From IMG/VR virus record IMGVR_UViG_3300047316_000207, positions 1 to 28,111 of that record: a stretch of 28,111 bases of DNA; one strand, 5' to 3'. Positions 11,964-19,786 of this stretch are shown here, in pieces; positions within the stretch are counted from its first letter, which is position 1, and each line of letters opens with the position of its first letter. Made by a program: the position numbers and the translations under genes. The stretch comes from a virus. The notes under the pieces were generated by a model. The model was given only the letters and a program-made list of their open reading frames with translations. It made no database searches and had not been told where the DNA came from.

Positions 11964-13631
11964 TTACTGATTCATCGTCTGCCACGGGTCGCCATAACCG
12001 CCCGTCTGTGCCGTGGATGGCAATTGCGATCCGTAATTCGGATACGTGCCCGGCGCCGCTTGCCACCCGCCGGCATTTTGCTTGCCGCTGCTCTGCTGCC
12101 CAAGTTGCCCCAGCGCCCACATCTGCGTGCCGGTATTCACGGCATTACCCAGCGCGTTGCCCCAATTCTGCCCCTGCTGCTGAGAACCCGCCGCCTGTGC
12201 ATTGCCGATGCCCTCGTAGGCATTGGTCGCTTGGTTGCCGTAGTTCGCGCCAGCCACGTTCATCTGCCCATTCGTATAGGCGCCCAACTGCGCCAACGAA
12301 TAATTGTTATTGAACAGTTGCTGATTGGCGCCCTGATTCAACTGATAGGTATTCGCCGCCTGCCCATAGTTCTGGGCGTTCTGATTCAAGCCGTAATTCG
12401 CATAGCCAAGGCCGAGCTGCCCCTGTCCGAGTGCGAGCGAATTCGCGCCCTGCTGATAGCCCAACCCCAATTGCCCTTGCCCCAGCGCGTTTTGCACGTT
12501 GGCCTGATACGCATTCAAGCCCGTTTGCGCGTTTAAACCATAGGCAGATGCCGCATTGGCTTGATTCGCCTGCTGCGTGTTGAAATTCATGCCGGCGTTG
12601 AACTGCCCGGCATTGAGCCCAGCGCTCTGATTGGCCAACTGCCCCTGGAGGTTCTGGCCCGCGTTGAACTGGCCGCTCTGCATCTGGTTGCCGACATTGG
12701 CGCTCTGCGCTTGGAGGTTCGCGCCCTGATTCGCCAAGGCCGCCTGCTGCTGATACTGATTCGTCAGCCCATATGCCTGTGCCAAGTTGCCCTGGTTGGC
12801 TTGGTTATAGTTCAGGGTGTTCTGCGTATTCGTCTGGTAGCCTTGCAGGGCATTGTTGTAAACCTGCTGGTATTGCTGGCCGGCCAGATTCGCCGCTTGG
12901 TCCTGCAGCGCCTTCCACGTATTCGACCCACGCGCCACGCCCTTCGCCGCCCCAGAATTGACCAGCTGCTGCATGGCCTGTTGCTGCGCATATTGAAACT
13001 GCGGATTATTCTGAAGGTCCGCTTGCGTCGGCGCTTGGAAGCCTGACGGATTCGCCAGCGTCTGTGCCTGCAACGCCTGCGGCCCTTGCACCTGCTGCGG
13101 CGTAATCGTCCCCGGCGTGGCCGTTGGCTGCGGCGTGACCTGCTGCGGCGTCACGTTGCCGGGCTGCTGGATCTGCTGCGGCGTATAGGCGCTTGGCGCC
13201 TGATACTGGCCCATCTGCTGCGCGTTCTGGAAGTTCTGCCCCGCCTGCGGAACGACCGGATTCGCAATGGTGCCCGTGCCGCCGCCCGCGCCTTTCCCGC
13301 CGCCGCCCTGGTCCGGTCCATTGCCGGCAAGGTCGGAGCCAAGGCGCCCGGTGATATACCCCCAATCGCCACTCGCATTATTCAGGGCTTGCCCCTGCCA
13401 GTATTGCCAGTCGCTGAGGCCTGACCCCGTGCCCCCCGGTGTAATGCCGTATTGCTGATAGAGCGCGGCCAGATGCGGGTCAATGCCCGCCGGCATCTGG
13501 TTGCCACTCATGGCTTGATTCGGATCACCCTGCACGGCCTGCGCGGGCGTCTGCCCTTGCTGATTGATCGGAGCAATCTCCGTCCCGCTGGAATTGATCG
13601 TCTGTAACTGTTGATCGAACCAATCAGCCAC
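11964..13631 (-). CDS. Gln/Asn-rich low-complexity virion protein, 555 aa
   Basis: GTG start, one base after the preceding stop. Residues 1-115 are ordinary sequence with a Gly-rich end. Residues of about 130-200 are Gln/Pro/Thr-rich (TPQQIQQPGNVTPQQVTPQP). Residues of about 200-510 are dominated by Gln, Asn, Ala, Gly and Tyr with few charges: a prion-like composition with imperfect repeats such as GQFNAG and two copies of ALGQGQLGLGY. The end returns to a Trp/Pro/Gly-rich sequence. It lies between a small Ala-rich protein and a coiled-coil protein in the ejection-protein region, so it is probably packaged in the head and released with DNA. Function is inferred only from position. Confidence 0.6.
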   Translation of the reverse strand: MADWFDQQLQTINSSGTEIAPINQQGQTPAQAVQGDPNQAMSGNQMPAGIDPHLAALYQQYGITPGGTGSGLSDWQYWQGQALNNASGDWGYITGRLGSDLAGNGPDQGGGGKGAGGGTGTIANPVVPQAGQNFQNAQQMGQYQAPSAYTPQQIQQPGNVTPQQVTPQPTATPGTITPQQVQGPQALQAQTLANPSGFQAPTQADLQNNPQFQYAQQQAMQQLVNSGAAKGVARGSNTWKALQDQAANLAGQQYQQVYNNALQGYQTNTQNTLNYNQANQGNLAQAYGLTNQYQQQAALANQGANLQAQSANVGNQMQSGQFNAGQNLQGQLANQSAGLNAGQFNAGMNFNTQQANQANAASAYGLNAQTGLNAYQANVQNALGQGQLGLGYQQGANSLALGQGQLGLGYANYGLNQNAQNYGQAANTYQLNQGANQQLFNNNYSLAQLGAYTNGQMNVAGANYGNQATNAYEGIGNAQAAGSQQQGQNWGNALGNAVNTGTQMWALGQLGQQSSGKQNAGGWQAAPGTYPNYGSQLPSTAQTGGYGDPWQTMNQ

Positions 13632-13632
13632 G

Positions 13633-14127
13633 CTAGCCCATCACTTTCGCGCCGCGCTGCATCGCTTCCTGCACCCGTGCCCGCGGGAACCCTTGCAAGG
13701 TCCGCCCGTCAGGCGTCTGAATCGTCACGGTGTCGCCCTGCCCGCCCGGCGTCGGCATCCCCGGCATGGGTTGCCCCGGCGGCTGGCCAAGGGCGCCCAT
13801 CGACGGCATCTGCTGCGAGGGCATTTGCGGCAGATTCGGCTTCGGCACGCCTTGCTGGTAGTTCGCCGGACTGAACTGATTGGCTGGCTGCGCGGCCATC
13901 TGCCCGAGGCGCCCGAGCGTCATCTGGCCGGCCTGCTGATAGGGCGCGGCGGCCTGCTGCTGATTGCCGTAGACCTGTTGCTGCACGGCCAGCGCCTTAT
14001 TGGCGGCCTCCGTCTGCGCATCGACAGCCTTACCCGTCTGGTGGCCCTTAATGGCCGCTTCAGCGACGCCTGCGCCCGCTGAGGCCGCCGTCAGCCCGAT
14101 AATCGCCGCCGTCGTTAATGCGCTCAT
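13633..14127 (-). CDS. Small Ala/Gln-rich ejection-type protein with a hydrophobic N-terminus, 164 aa
   Basis: ATG preceded by AGGTGA and overlapping the acetyltransferase stop by four bases. The N-terminus is a Gly/Ala-rich hydrophobic stretch (ALTTAAIIGLTAASAGAGVA) like those at the start of podovirus membrane-penetrating ejection proteins. Helical Ala/Gln sequence follows (DAQTEAANKALAVQQQVYG), then a Pro/Met/Gln-rich linker and a small C-terminal module (DTVTIQTPDGRTLQGFPRAR, VQEAMQRGAKVMG) that looks like a short beta-plus-helix cap. P22 gp7 is the analogous small first ejection protein, though I claim no sequence match. Confidence 0.6.
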   Translation of the reverse strand: MSALTTAAIIGLTAASAGAGVAEAAIKGHQTGKAVDAQTEAANKALAVQQQVYGNQQQAAAPYQQAGQMTLGRLGQMAAQPANQFSPANYQQGVPKPNLPQMPSQQMPSMGALGQPPGQPMPGMPTPGGQGDTVTIQTPDGRTLQGFPRARVQEAMQRGAKVMG

Positions 14128-14597
14128 AGCTTCACCTGATAGGCTGTTTCGACAGCCTGATACCCCAGCGCCTCATACATCGCCCCGACGCGCGGATTAT
14201 CGGAGGGCGCAATCATCTGCAGCGACTGCGCGCCATACGCTTTCGCCCACTTCTCAGCCCGCCGCAAGAGCCAGCCACCGGCGCCACGGTCCTGCGGATT
14301 GAGCCACCAAAAGAGTTCGCCCGCCACGACTTTGCCGCTCATCGGATGGACATACCCCAGCACGCCAATCGTGCCCATAATGACGCCGTCGCGTTCCGCC
14401 ACGAAGATGGCCGCATCACACCGATTCATCAGGCTATTAAGGAACCGCATCAACGCCTCTGCACTTTCCCCGATGTATTCGCGATATTTGGTCGACGTCA
14501 CGAACTCGCGCAGGAGGGCGACGATCTCAGGCACATCAGGCTCACCCGCCTGTCGGTAGGTAATCGCGCTCCGCCCCGCTGTCGCCAGCGTGGTCAT
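14124..14597 (-). CDS. GNAT-family N-acetyltransferase, 157 aa
   Basis: ATG at 14597 in an ATGA overlap; a TTG six codons upstream is less likely. The GNAT fold is visible in order: ITYRQAGEPDVPEIVALLREF (strand 1 and helix 1), AIFVAERDGVIMGTIGVLGY (strands 2-3), VAGELFWWLNP (strand 4), then the acetyl-CoA pyrophosphate loop QDRGAGG (102-108) with helix LLRRAEKWAKAYG, and finally APSDNPRVGAMYEALGYQAV, the usual strand-5/helix-4 end. It would transfer an acetyl group from acetyl-CoA to an amine, with substrate unknown. It sits within the virion-assembly genes, so it may modify a virion protein or a host target. Similar GNATs are known in some phage structural modules. Confidence 0.8.
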   Translation of the reverse strand: MTTLATAGRSAITYRQAGEPDVPEIVALLREFVTSTKYREYIGESAEALMRFLNSLMNRCDAAIFVAERDGVIMGTIGVLGYVHPMSGKVVAGELFWWLNPQDRGAGGWLLRRAEKWAKAYGAQSLQMIAPSDNPRVGAMYEALGYQAVETAYQVKL

Positions 14598-14872
14598 TTG
14601 GCGCAGACCGTCCAATTCGTGCCGTTATAGAACGCGCCGACCGTCAACGCGCCCCCGCCAGCCACGACGCTGCCCCAGGTATTGACCGTGGAATCCGTCA
14701 CGACGAACACCATGCCGGCCACAGGCTGCGGCAAGTTCGCAAACGTCACCGGCGCCGAGTTGCCTGGGGTGCCATTCACCGCCGCGCGCAGCCCCGTGAA
14801 CCACTGGCCCCACGGATAACTGAGCAGATGGCCTTCCAGCGGCGCCGTCAGTTGCGGGAACGGCGTAATCAT
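14594..14872 (-). CDS. Small structural-type protein, 92 aa
   Basis: An ATGA-overlapped gene between the gp10-like hub and the acetyltransferase. The sequence has a pattern common in small phage proteins: FANLPQPVAGMVFVVTDSTV, then TWGSVVAGGGALTVGAFYNG and TNWTVCAK. It is probably a compact beta domain, with an N-terminal arm (PFPQLTAPLEGHLLSYPWGQW). Its size and place, just after gp10, match small tail-needle or fibre-adaptor genes, but no coiled-coil needle sequence is present. The precise role is unknown. Confidence 0.6.
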   Translation of the reverse strand: MITPFPQLTAPLEGHLLSYPWGQWFTGLRAAVNGTPGNSAPVTFANLPQPVAGMVFVVTDSTVNTWGSVVAGGGALTVGAFYNGTNWTVCAK

Positions 14873-16296
14873 GAGGGCCCGACGCTCACATCAATCAAGG
14901 CATCCACCCAACGCGACGGCACCGGATCCGTATCGATGAAGCGATCCACGCGGTTGCGCGCCTGCCCGCACTGCGTCCAGCGCACGCGCGTATCAAAGGC
15001 GCCAATCGCCCCGCTCGAGGCCCACTGTTCATTACCCCACGTCTGCCCGCCATCCTTCGAGGTCTGCCGCATGATCTGCGGGTCCGAGCCCTGCCCGCGC
15101 TGCACGCCTTGCCCGACGTCCATCACAAGCTGGATCGCATGCGTCGTGAACCGCTTCTGGTCAAACGACAGCCGCGGCGGCTGCCGTAGACGACGAATCG
15201 CCGCGCCGTCCACATCGGTAAATAGATCCGTCCCCATCCGGTAGATTGCTCCCGTGAGTCGGTCCTGCACCAGATTCCGATCGGGGTGCGCAAAGAACAT
15301 CGGCCGATACGCCAGCCATTGCGCCTGCCGCGTATCCCAATACAGCCGCTCGTGCCACAGGCTTGTCGCCTGATCAAAGACCCATGTCCGTTCGGCGCTC
15401 GGGAACGTCAGCACATAGAAGGTGTGGCCGTTCTCCTGATAACTGAACGCCACCGCATCCGAGAGATCGCCATACGTCGCGATCGACGCTTCCACGGCAT
15501 GCGTGCTGATGCGGCTGGGCGTATACCCAGAGGCCGACACCACCTGTCCATGTCCCTGCTCATTATGCGAGAGCCAGATCAGTGATTTATCCAGCCGCGC
15601 GCCCGAAAACGCCGCCGCCGTGCCCGTCTGCATAAACGCCTCTTGAATCGAGGCAAAGGGAAACGGTGCCGTCCCGGCGTCATACCAGACTTCTGAGGTG
15701 TGATCCCCGAGCAAATAGATCAGACGATTGACGACATAGAGGGACCGCCACGGGTCGCTGCCGTCCGTGCGCTGCTGGATGTTCCCAAGGTCGATACTGA
15801 GGAAATTCTCAAACGCCGTGACTTGCAGGGTAGAAGAGGTGGCATCGAGAATGACGCCAAACCCATCCAGAAAGCCGCACATCGTGGCGCCCAGCGTCGT
15901 CGGATTCTGAAAGACGTTCGTAATCAGGTCCAACACATAAAACTGATTGCCGCTGGTCAGGCCCAATTGATTCCCGGCATCCCCGTTAGACATGAAGGTC
16001 ACGGGCGAGGCATTGCGCTCGATGATGCCGCGCGACACGGCGGTATTGCCGACGAGCTCATAGAGCGTAAACCCCGTGACGAAGAAGGTCCGCTCGCCGA
16101 GGGAAAACATGCCGCCGCCGAAATTCGCCGTGGGGGCGACAATCAATTCAAAGCCTGGACACTGAAGGAGCGCCCCCGGCGTCGGGGCCGTCTGTGATTC
16201 GTTCAGCTCAACGTAGCGATTGATCAGGCGTTCGGCATCGGCCATGTAGGACTGGCTTTGATACGACGGGCCGAGGAAGCCGGGATAGCTAGGCAT
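14869..16296 (-). CDS. P22 gp10-like packaged-DNA stabilisation / tail hub protein, 475 aa
   Basis: The length matches P22 gp10 (about 472 aa). The beginning GFLGPSYQSQSYMADAERLINRYVEL is the usual opening of this family, and repeating beta blades follow: MFSLGERTFFVTGFTLYEL, VTFMSNGDAGNQLGL, GFLDGFGVILDATS, SLYVVNRLIYLLGDHTSEVW, DKSLIWLSHNEQGHGQV, VAFSYQENGHTFYVLTFPSA, TWVFDQATSLWHE and SKDGGQTWGNEQWASSG. In P22 the protein caps the portal/gp4 ring, holds DNA in and anchors the needle and spikes. Its position just after the gp4-like gene supports the same function here. Confidence 0.8.
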   Translation of the reverse strand: MPSYPGFLGPSYQSQSYMADAERLINRYVELNESQTAPTPGALLQCPGFELIVAPTANFGGGMFSLGERTFFVTGFTLYELVGNTAVSRGIIERNASPVTFMSNGDAGNQLGLTSGNQFYVLDLITNVFQNPTTLGATMCGFLDGFGVILDATSSTLQVTAFENFLSIDLGNIQQRTDGSDPWRSLYVVNRLIYLLGDHTSEVWYDAGTAPFPFASIQEAFMQTGTAAAFSGARLDKSLIWLSHNEQGHGQVVSASGYTPSRISTHAVEASIATYGDLSDAVAFSYQENGHTFYVLTFPSAERTWVFDQATSLWHERLYWDTRQAQWLAYRPMFFAHPDRNLVQDRLTGAIYRMGTDLFTDVDGAAIRRLRQPPRLSFDQKRFTTHAIQLVMDVGQGVQRGQGSDPQIMRQTSKDGGQTWGNEQWASSGAIGAFDTRVRWTQCGQARNRVDRFIDTDPVPSRWVDALIDVSVGPS

Positions 16297-16629
16297 TTAC
16301 GACAGGCCGAGACTCACGGTCAGCGCGGATGCAGGCGCACTGGAGCCGGCCGCCGTCGTCGTCGCCGCCATCCAGAGTCCATCTTTGAAGTAGAGGCCGC
16401 CGCCATCCTGCACGCCCAGCGTCTTACTGGCCAGCGTGGCCAAGCCGACTTGATACTTGGGCACGGTCGTGCCGACCGTCGGCGCAATCGCCGTATCGTA
16501 AAAGCTCACATACGAGGCCGCGGCGGCCGCGTTGTAGATGTCGTAATCGAAGATCTTGCACGGCCCACTAACAAAGATGGCCGTAGCCAGCAAGCCGGAA
16601 GTGCCATTGACGAGAACGGGACTGGCCAT
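16297..16629 (-). CDS. Small virion-type protein between gp4-like and gp10-like genes, 110 aa
   Basis: ATG preceded by AAGGAG. The protein is Ala/Gly/Thr/Val-rich and beta-like, without charged clusters: SGPCKIFDYDIYNAAAAASY, VSFYDTAIAPTVGTTVPKYQ, DGGGLYFKDGLWMAATTT. This pattern (an initial strand set, xxDxYN, then FYDTA, then FxxGLWxAATTT) is common among small phage structural proteins of unknown role. It abuts the gp10-like start, so it may be a head-tail joining or decoration protein. No confident family name. Confidence 0.6.
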   Translation of the reverse strand: MASPVLVNGTSGLLATAIFVSGPCKIFDYDIYNAAAAASYVSFYDTAIAPTVGTTVPKYQVGLATLASKTLGVQDGGGLYFKDGLWMAATTTAAGSSAPASALTVSLGLS

Positions 16630-16638
16630 CGCTGCTCC

Positions 16639-17676
16639 TTATCGGTTCGAGGTCGTCGTATTGCCCGTGAGGTAATTCCAGCCCGCGCCCAAGCCCGGCA
16701 CAAGCGCCGGATCGATCGACATCGCCCCCGGGTCGACATTCGGCTTTTTCATGTTCTCAAAGGCCGCGCTGGCCATCCGGGGCAACAGGGGCGGAATCTG
16801 CACGCCAAACGGCCCGCAGAAGCGCAAGGCGAGCTGATACAGGAACGCATCCTGATAGCCCGGCGGCCCTTGCAGGATGCTGTCGAGGCTGGCTGGCACC
16901 CCGACCGCCTGCGGCGTATAGAGCACAATCGACAGACTCTGCGGCTGCGGCCACAGAAACAGTGTCCCATGCGCATCGGCCAGATTCGTTTGGTAAAAAC
17001 TCTGTGTCGGCAACGCAGATGGCAACCCCTTAATCGACAGCGACGAAAACGCATCCTCGTCCATCATCCCAATCGGCACTTCGATGGCGGGCGATGAGCC
17101 GGGAATGAGAAAGCTAATGGCATTAATCCACATCGGTCGGTCAATGTTCACCGTCTGCCCGATGCCGACCAGCACGCTGGACGTCGAGGCCGGCCAGACA
17201 AACGTCGTCTGCAATTGCAGCGACAGCGTCAGCCGATCCGCCGCCCAGGTGTCAATCATCGTCTGCACGCGCCGCAGGCCGAGGGCAATCTGGCCCGCGT
17301 TGGCCTGTTCGCCCGGCTCGAGCACGCCGATCTCGACCAGCGCATCCGTGATGAGCGACCGGACGGTATAGGCCAGCGCGAAGACGCCTGAGGCTGGTGT
17401 CGCCGCCGCCGTCGTGGCCACCTGAATCGAGGCCGAGACGGCGCCGAGGCCCGTAAACGTAAACGCAATCAGGGCGCCGTTCGTCTCGGCTTGCGAGGGC
17501 CGGTAGGTGTAATACCCGTGGCCTTCCGGCGTGCAGATCCCCGCCCCGACGCTGCCAATGGCCTGGACGCCGCCATCCACGGTGACGTAGACCGTGACGA
17601 CGCCGACGTAATCGAGGCCCGTCGAGGCATCGACCATCTGCGCGCCAATGACCTGATTCGGCTGGTTAATGACCAT
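16639..17676 (-). CDS. P22 gp4-like tail adaptor fused to an N-terminal beta domain, 345 aa
   Basis: Residues of about 103-345 resemble the P22 gp4 tail accessory family: TVRSLITDALVEIGVLEPGE, then ALGLRRVQTMIDTWAADRL, a central strand region (FVWPASTSSVLVGIGQTVNI), MMDEDAFSSLSIKGLPSALP, LFLWPQPQ and a final helix (ALRFCGPFGVQIPP, AFENMKKPN). gp4 extends the portal ring. Residues 1 to about 90 are an extra domain (NQVIGAQM, GVVTVYVTVDGG, GYYTYRPSQAETN, LIAFTFTG) clearly related to the free-standing protein at 23206-23502. The protein is therefore longer than P22 gp4 (166 aa) by a fused domain and a longer core. The extra domain may display an attachment surface at the neck. Confidence 0.75.
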   Translation of the reverse strand: MVINQPNQVIGAQMVDASTGLDYVGVVTVYVTVDGGVQAIGSVGAGICTPEGHGYYTYRPSQAETNGALIAFTFTGLGAVSASIQVATTAAATPASGVFALAYTVRSLITDALVEIGVLEPGEQANAGQIALGLRRVQTMIDTWAADRLTLSLQLQTTFVWPASTSSVLVGIGQTVNIDRPMWINAISFLIPGSSPAIEVPIGMMDEDAFSSLSIKGLPSALPTQSFYQTNLADAHGTLFLWPQPQSLSIVLYTPQAVGVPASLDSILQGPPGYQDAFLYQLALRFCGPFGVQIPPLLPRMASAAFENMKKPNVDPGAMSIDPALVPGLGAGWNYLTGNTTTSNR

Positions 17677-17701
17677 GAGAAGTCGCGCCTAGTCTACACC
17701 C

Positions 17702-18589
17702 TCAGTGTGTTTCCGGCTGGGTTCGCGTGGGGCCAAGGAGCTGGTTACTATCGGCCGCCCATTCCGGTTTAAACCGCTGCACCAGCAAGATTGAGACGCT
17801 GGGCTCCCGCACATTGCGGGCCTGCGCCGACTGGGGCACTGGTTTGGGGTTCGGCCAGTCCAGCGGGCGCACGGGGCGTGCAATCGGCAGCGTCAACAGG
17901 CCCAGGTCGTTGAGCGTATGACTGCCCTGCTGCGACTTCGCCGCCTGCGGGTTCGGCCAATCGGTCTGATGCGTCGGCAAGCCAACCGGCGGCGGCAGGA
18001 ACGCATTGCGCCCCTGTGGGTCATTGACCTTCGCCAGTTGGATCGTCGCCGGGTTGAGCCAATCGCGCTGACGGAATGGCGGCGCAATCGCGGTGACAGG
18101 CAAGCCCAGCCGACTCGGCACTTGATCGGCCACCAGAGACGGCAGCTTCGGTGCCGTCGGCCAGTCATACTGAATGAACGCAGGACTCGTTTGGTCCTGC
18201 ATGTAGTAAAACAGGTGCGTGTCGGGCTTCAGCGTCGGGCGAGCCGGCAGCGGGAAGTCTTGATTAAAGAACGGCTGCCCAGGCGGCGGCAGGGGCAACA
18301 GAATCCGGTTGTAGACCGGATCAATCACCATCTGTAGCAACGGCGCCGCGGGCGTCGGCCAGAGCGTCTGGCTAAACGGCAGCACCTTGGACGGTGGCTG
18401 CGGGCGATGATGCCAGACGCCTAGCGCCGGCAGACGTGGCGGCGGATCGATATCGGGGCCGATAAATGGTAACGCGGCGGCGAGGGGCAGACGGACGTTG
18501 AAATTGGGCTGTGAGTGCGCGCTATTGGCGGCTGTCGTCGACAAAGCCGCAATCGCCGTGATCAGCGGCGCGCGGAAGATCGTCGCCAT
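17702..18589 (-). CDS. Repeat protein with DWPNP-type units and a shared C-terminal tail, 295 aa
   Basis: The start directly follows the stop of the beta-helix gene. The N-terminus (PLITAIAALSTTAANSA) is a weak signal-like segment. The body has about seven degenerate units of 35-40 residues built on [Y/T/R]DWxNP or an equivalent with Pro-rich spacers: LWPTPAAP, QDFPLPARP, YDWPTAPKLP, RDWLNPATI, TDWPNPQAA and LDWPNPKPV. The last residues contain FKPEWAA, SNQLLGP and QPETH, which recur at the end of the 603-aa protein at 23526-25337. I have seen similar DWPxP repeats in uncultured phage proteins of unknown function. It lies directly upstream of the gp4-like gene. A virion surface or assembly role is a guess. 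Confidence 0.65.
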   Translation of the reverse strand: MATIFRAPLITAIAALSTTAANSAHSQPNFNVRLPLAAALPFIGPDIDPPPRLPALGVWHHRPQPPSKVLPFSQTLWPTPAAPLLQMVIDPVYNRILLPLPPPGQPFFNQDFPLPARPTLKPDTHLFYYMQDQTSPAFIQYDWPTAPKLPSLVADQVPSRLGLPVTAIAPPFRQRDWLNPATIQLAKVNDPQGRNAFLPPPVGLPTHQTDWPNPQAAKSQQGSHTLNDLGLLTLPIARPVRPLDWPNPKPVPQSAQARNVREPSVSILLVQRFKPEWAADSNQLLGPTRTQPETH

Positions 18590-19786
18590 CTACATCACAC
18601 TCGCCGCCCACAAATCACTGGGAGGCGGCACCGCCACAAATTCATACGCGCCGATATCGAACGCCGAGCCCTGCGGGCGCGTCACGCCGAGAATGTCGGT
18701 CGTATAGGCGTTGGTCGTGCCCGTATCAATCGCGGGACTGCCCGCCGCTAATTGGAAATTGTTACCCGAGGGATTGACGAAGACCGGGCCGATCCCCACC
18801 AGATTCGTCACCAGCGTCGAGGAGGCATCGTCTACGAGATTATTCGCCGTATTCGCATAGACGATATTGTTTTCAATCGTCGCCCGACCCGTCCCCCCAG
18901 ATACGACGTAGATCCCAAAGGTGGCATTTGCCGTGACGGTATTCTGATAGACCAGCACGCCAGTATTGCCGCCGCTGACGATAATGGCCCCATTCCCGCC
19001 CCCCGCGACGGAGAGGTTATAGACGACGTTGTTATAGACCTGTGCGCCTGTGCCAGCCCCGATGAAAATGCCGCTACTAAACCCAGGCGAGCGAGAGACA
19101 TCATGCACGAGACAGTTGCGCACGATGTTGTTGTCGATGGAGAACGCATCATTATTGATGACGATGCAATTGCCGCTGGAATCATAGGCATTGCAGTTGC
19201 TGATCAGATTGTTCGACGTCGCAACATGAATCGCTGGCGCATAATCGCCCGCATCCCCGCAGCCATGTACCGTGAGGTTGAGCAATTCGTTCCCGCCTGT
19301 GAGCCCTCCGACTTCTGACGTCAGCTCGAAACAGCCGAAGGCCGCCGTGCCTTCATTGATGACGCCATTGGTCGGCCCAATGCATTCGGCATTCTGGAAG
19401 CGGATGTGATTCGGATTCCCACCGGACCACCCACGCAGATAGACGCAGCCGATCGTGATGCCGCGCGTGGCATCCAGATTGATACCGGTGAATTCGATAT
19501 ATTGTTGCGCGCCATCAAATTGCACGACATTGGCATAGCCCGCGCCCGCTGTCGGCGCGAGCCAAACCGTTGTGCCAGCGGCCGCTTGAATGCGCGTCGG
19601 CGCCCCCCACGACGCGCCAGAGGGCACGTTATCGAGAATGCCTTCTGGATAGGTGCCCGCGCCGATGATGAGCGTATCCCCGCCAGCCAGCAACGCACAG
19701 CCCGCCGTCACGGTGAGCTTCGCGAGGGCAGGCGATGTGCCGTTGTTGGCGTCGTTGCCCGTCGTCGCGACGTAGAAGGTCGCCAT
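18590..19786 (-). CDS. Right-handed parallel beta-helix protein, 398 aa
   Basis: ATG at 19786 in a TGATG overlap with the upstream IPT protein. The start (TFYVATTGNDANNGTSPALA) is the common opening of pectate-lyase-like and DUF1565-type proteins. Repeated beta-helix coils follow: VVQFDGAQQYIEFTGINLD, HVATSNNLISNCNAYDSS, NCIVINNDAFSIDNNIVRNC, GAQVYNNVVYNLSVAGGG, LVYQNTVTANATFGIYV and ATIENNIVYANTANNLV. The end (GSPAIDTGTT, then RPQGSAFDIGAYEF) matches bacterial secreted beta-helix proteins. No catalytic lyase triad can be asserted. It could be a depolymerising tailspike or a glycan-binding decoration. It has no signal peptide, unlike its upstream neighbour. Confidence 0.75.
   Translation of the reverse strand: MATFYVATTGNDANNGTSPALAKLTVTAGCALLAGGDTLIIGAGTYPEGILDNVPSGASWGAPTRIQAAAGTTVWLAPTAGAGYANVVQFDGAQQYIEFTGINLDATRGITIGCVYLRGWSGGNPNHIRFQNAECIGPTNGVINEGTAAFGCFELTSEVGGLTGGNELLNLTVHGCGDAGDYAPAIHVATSNNLISNCNAYDSSGNCIVINNDAFSIDNNIVRNCLVHDVSRSPGFSSGIFIGAGTGAQVYNNVVYNLSVAGGGNGAIIVSGGNTGVLVYQNTVTANATFGIYVVSGGTGRATIENNIVYANTANNLVDDASSTLVTNLVGIGPVFVNPSGNNFQLAAGSPAIDTGTTNAYTTDILGVTRPQGSAFDIGAYEFVAVPPPSDLWAASVM

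Noticed and set aside
11699-13082. Plus-strand open frames (about 160-205 aa) opposite the Gln-rich ejection genes
   Set aside because: Their Leu/Arg/Ile-rich products mirror Gln/Asn codons on the other strand. They overlap each other and lack ribosome sites, while the minus-strand genes abut precisely.
16258-17097. A 279-codon plus-strand frame opposite the gp4-like region
   Set aside because: The Arg/His/Gly-rich translation has no domain features, and it crosses three well-supported minus-strand genes.
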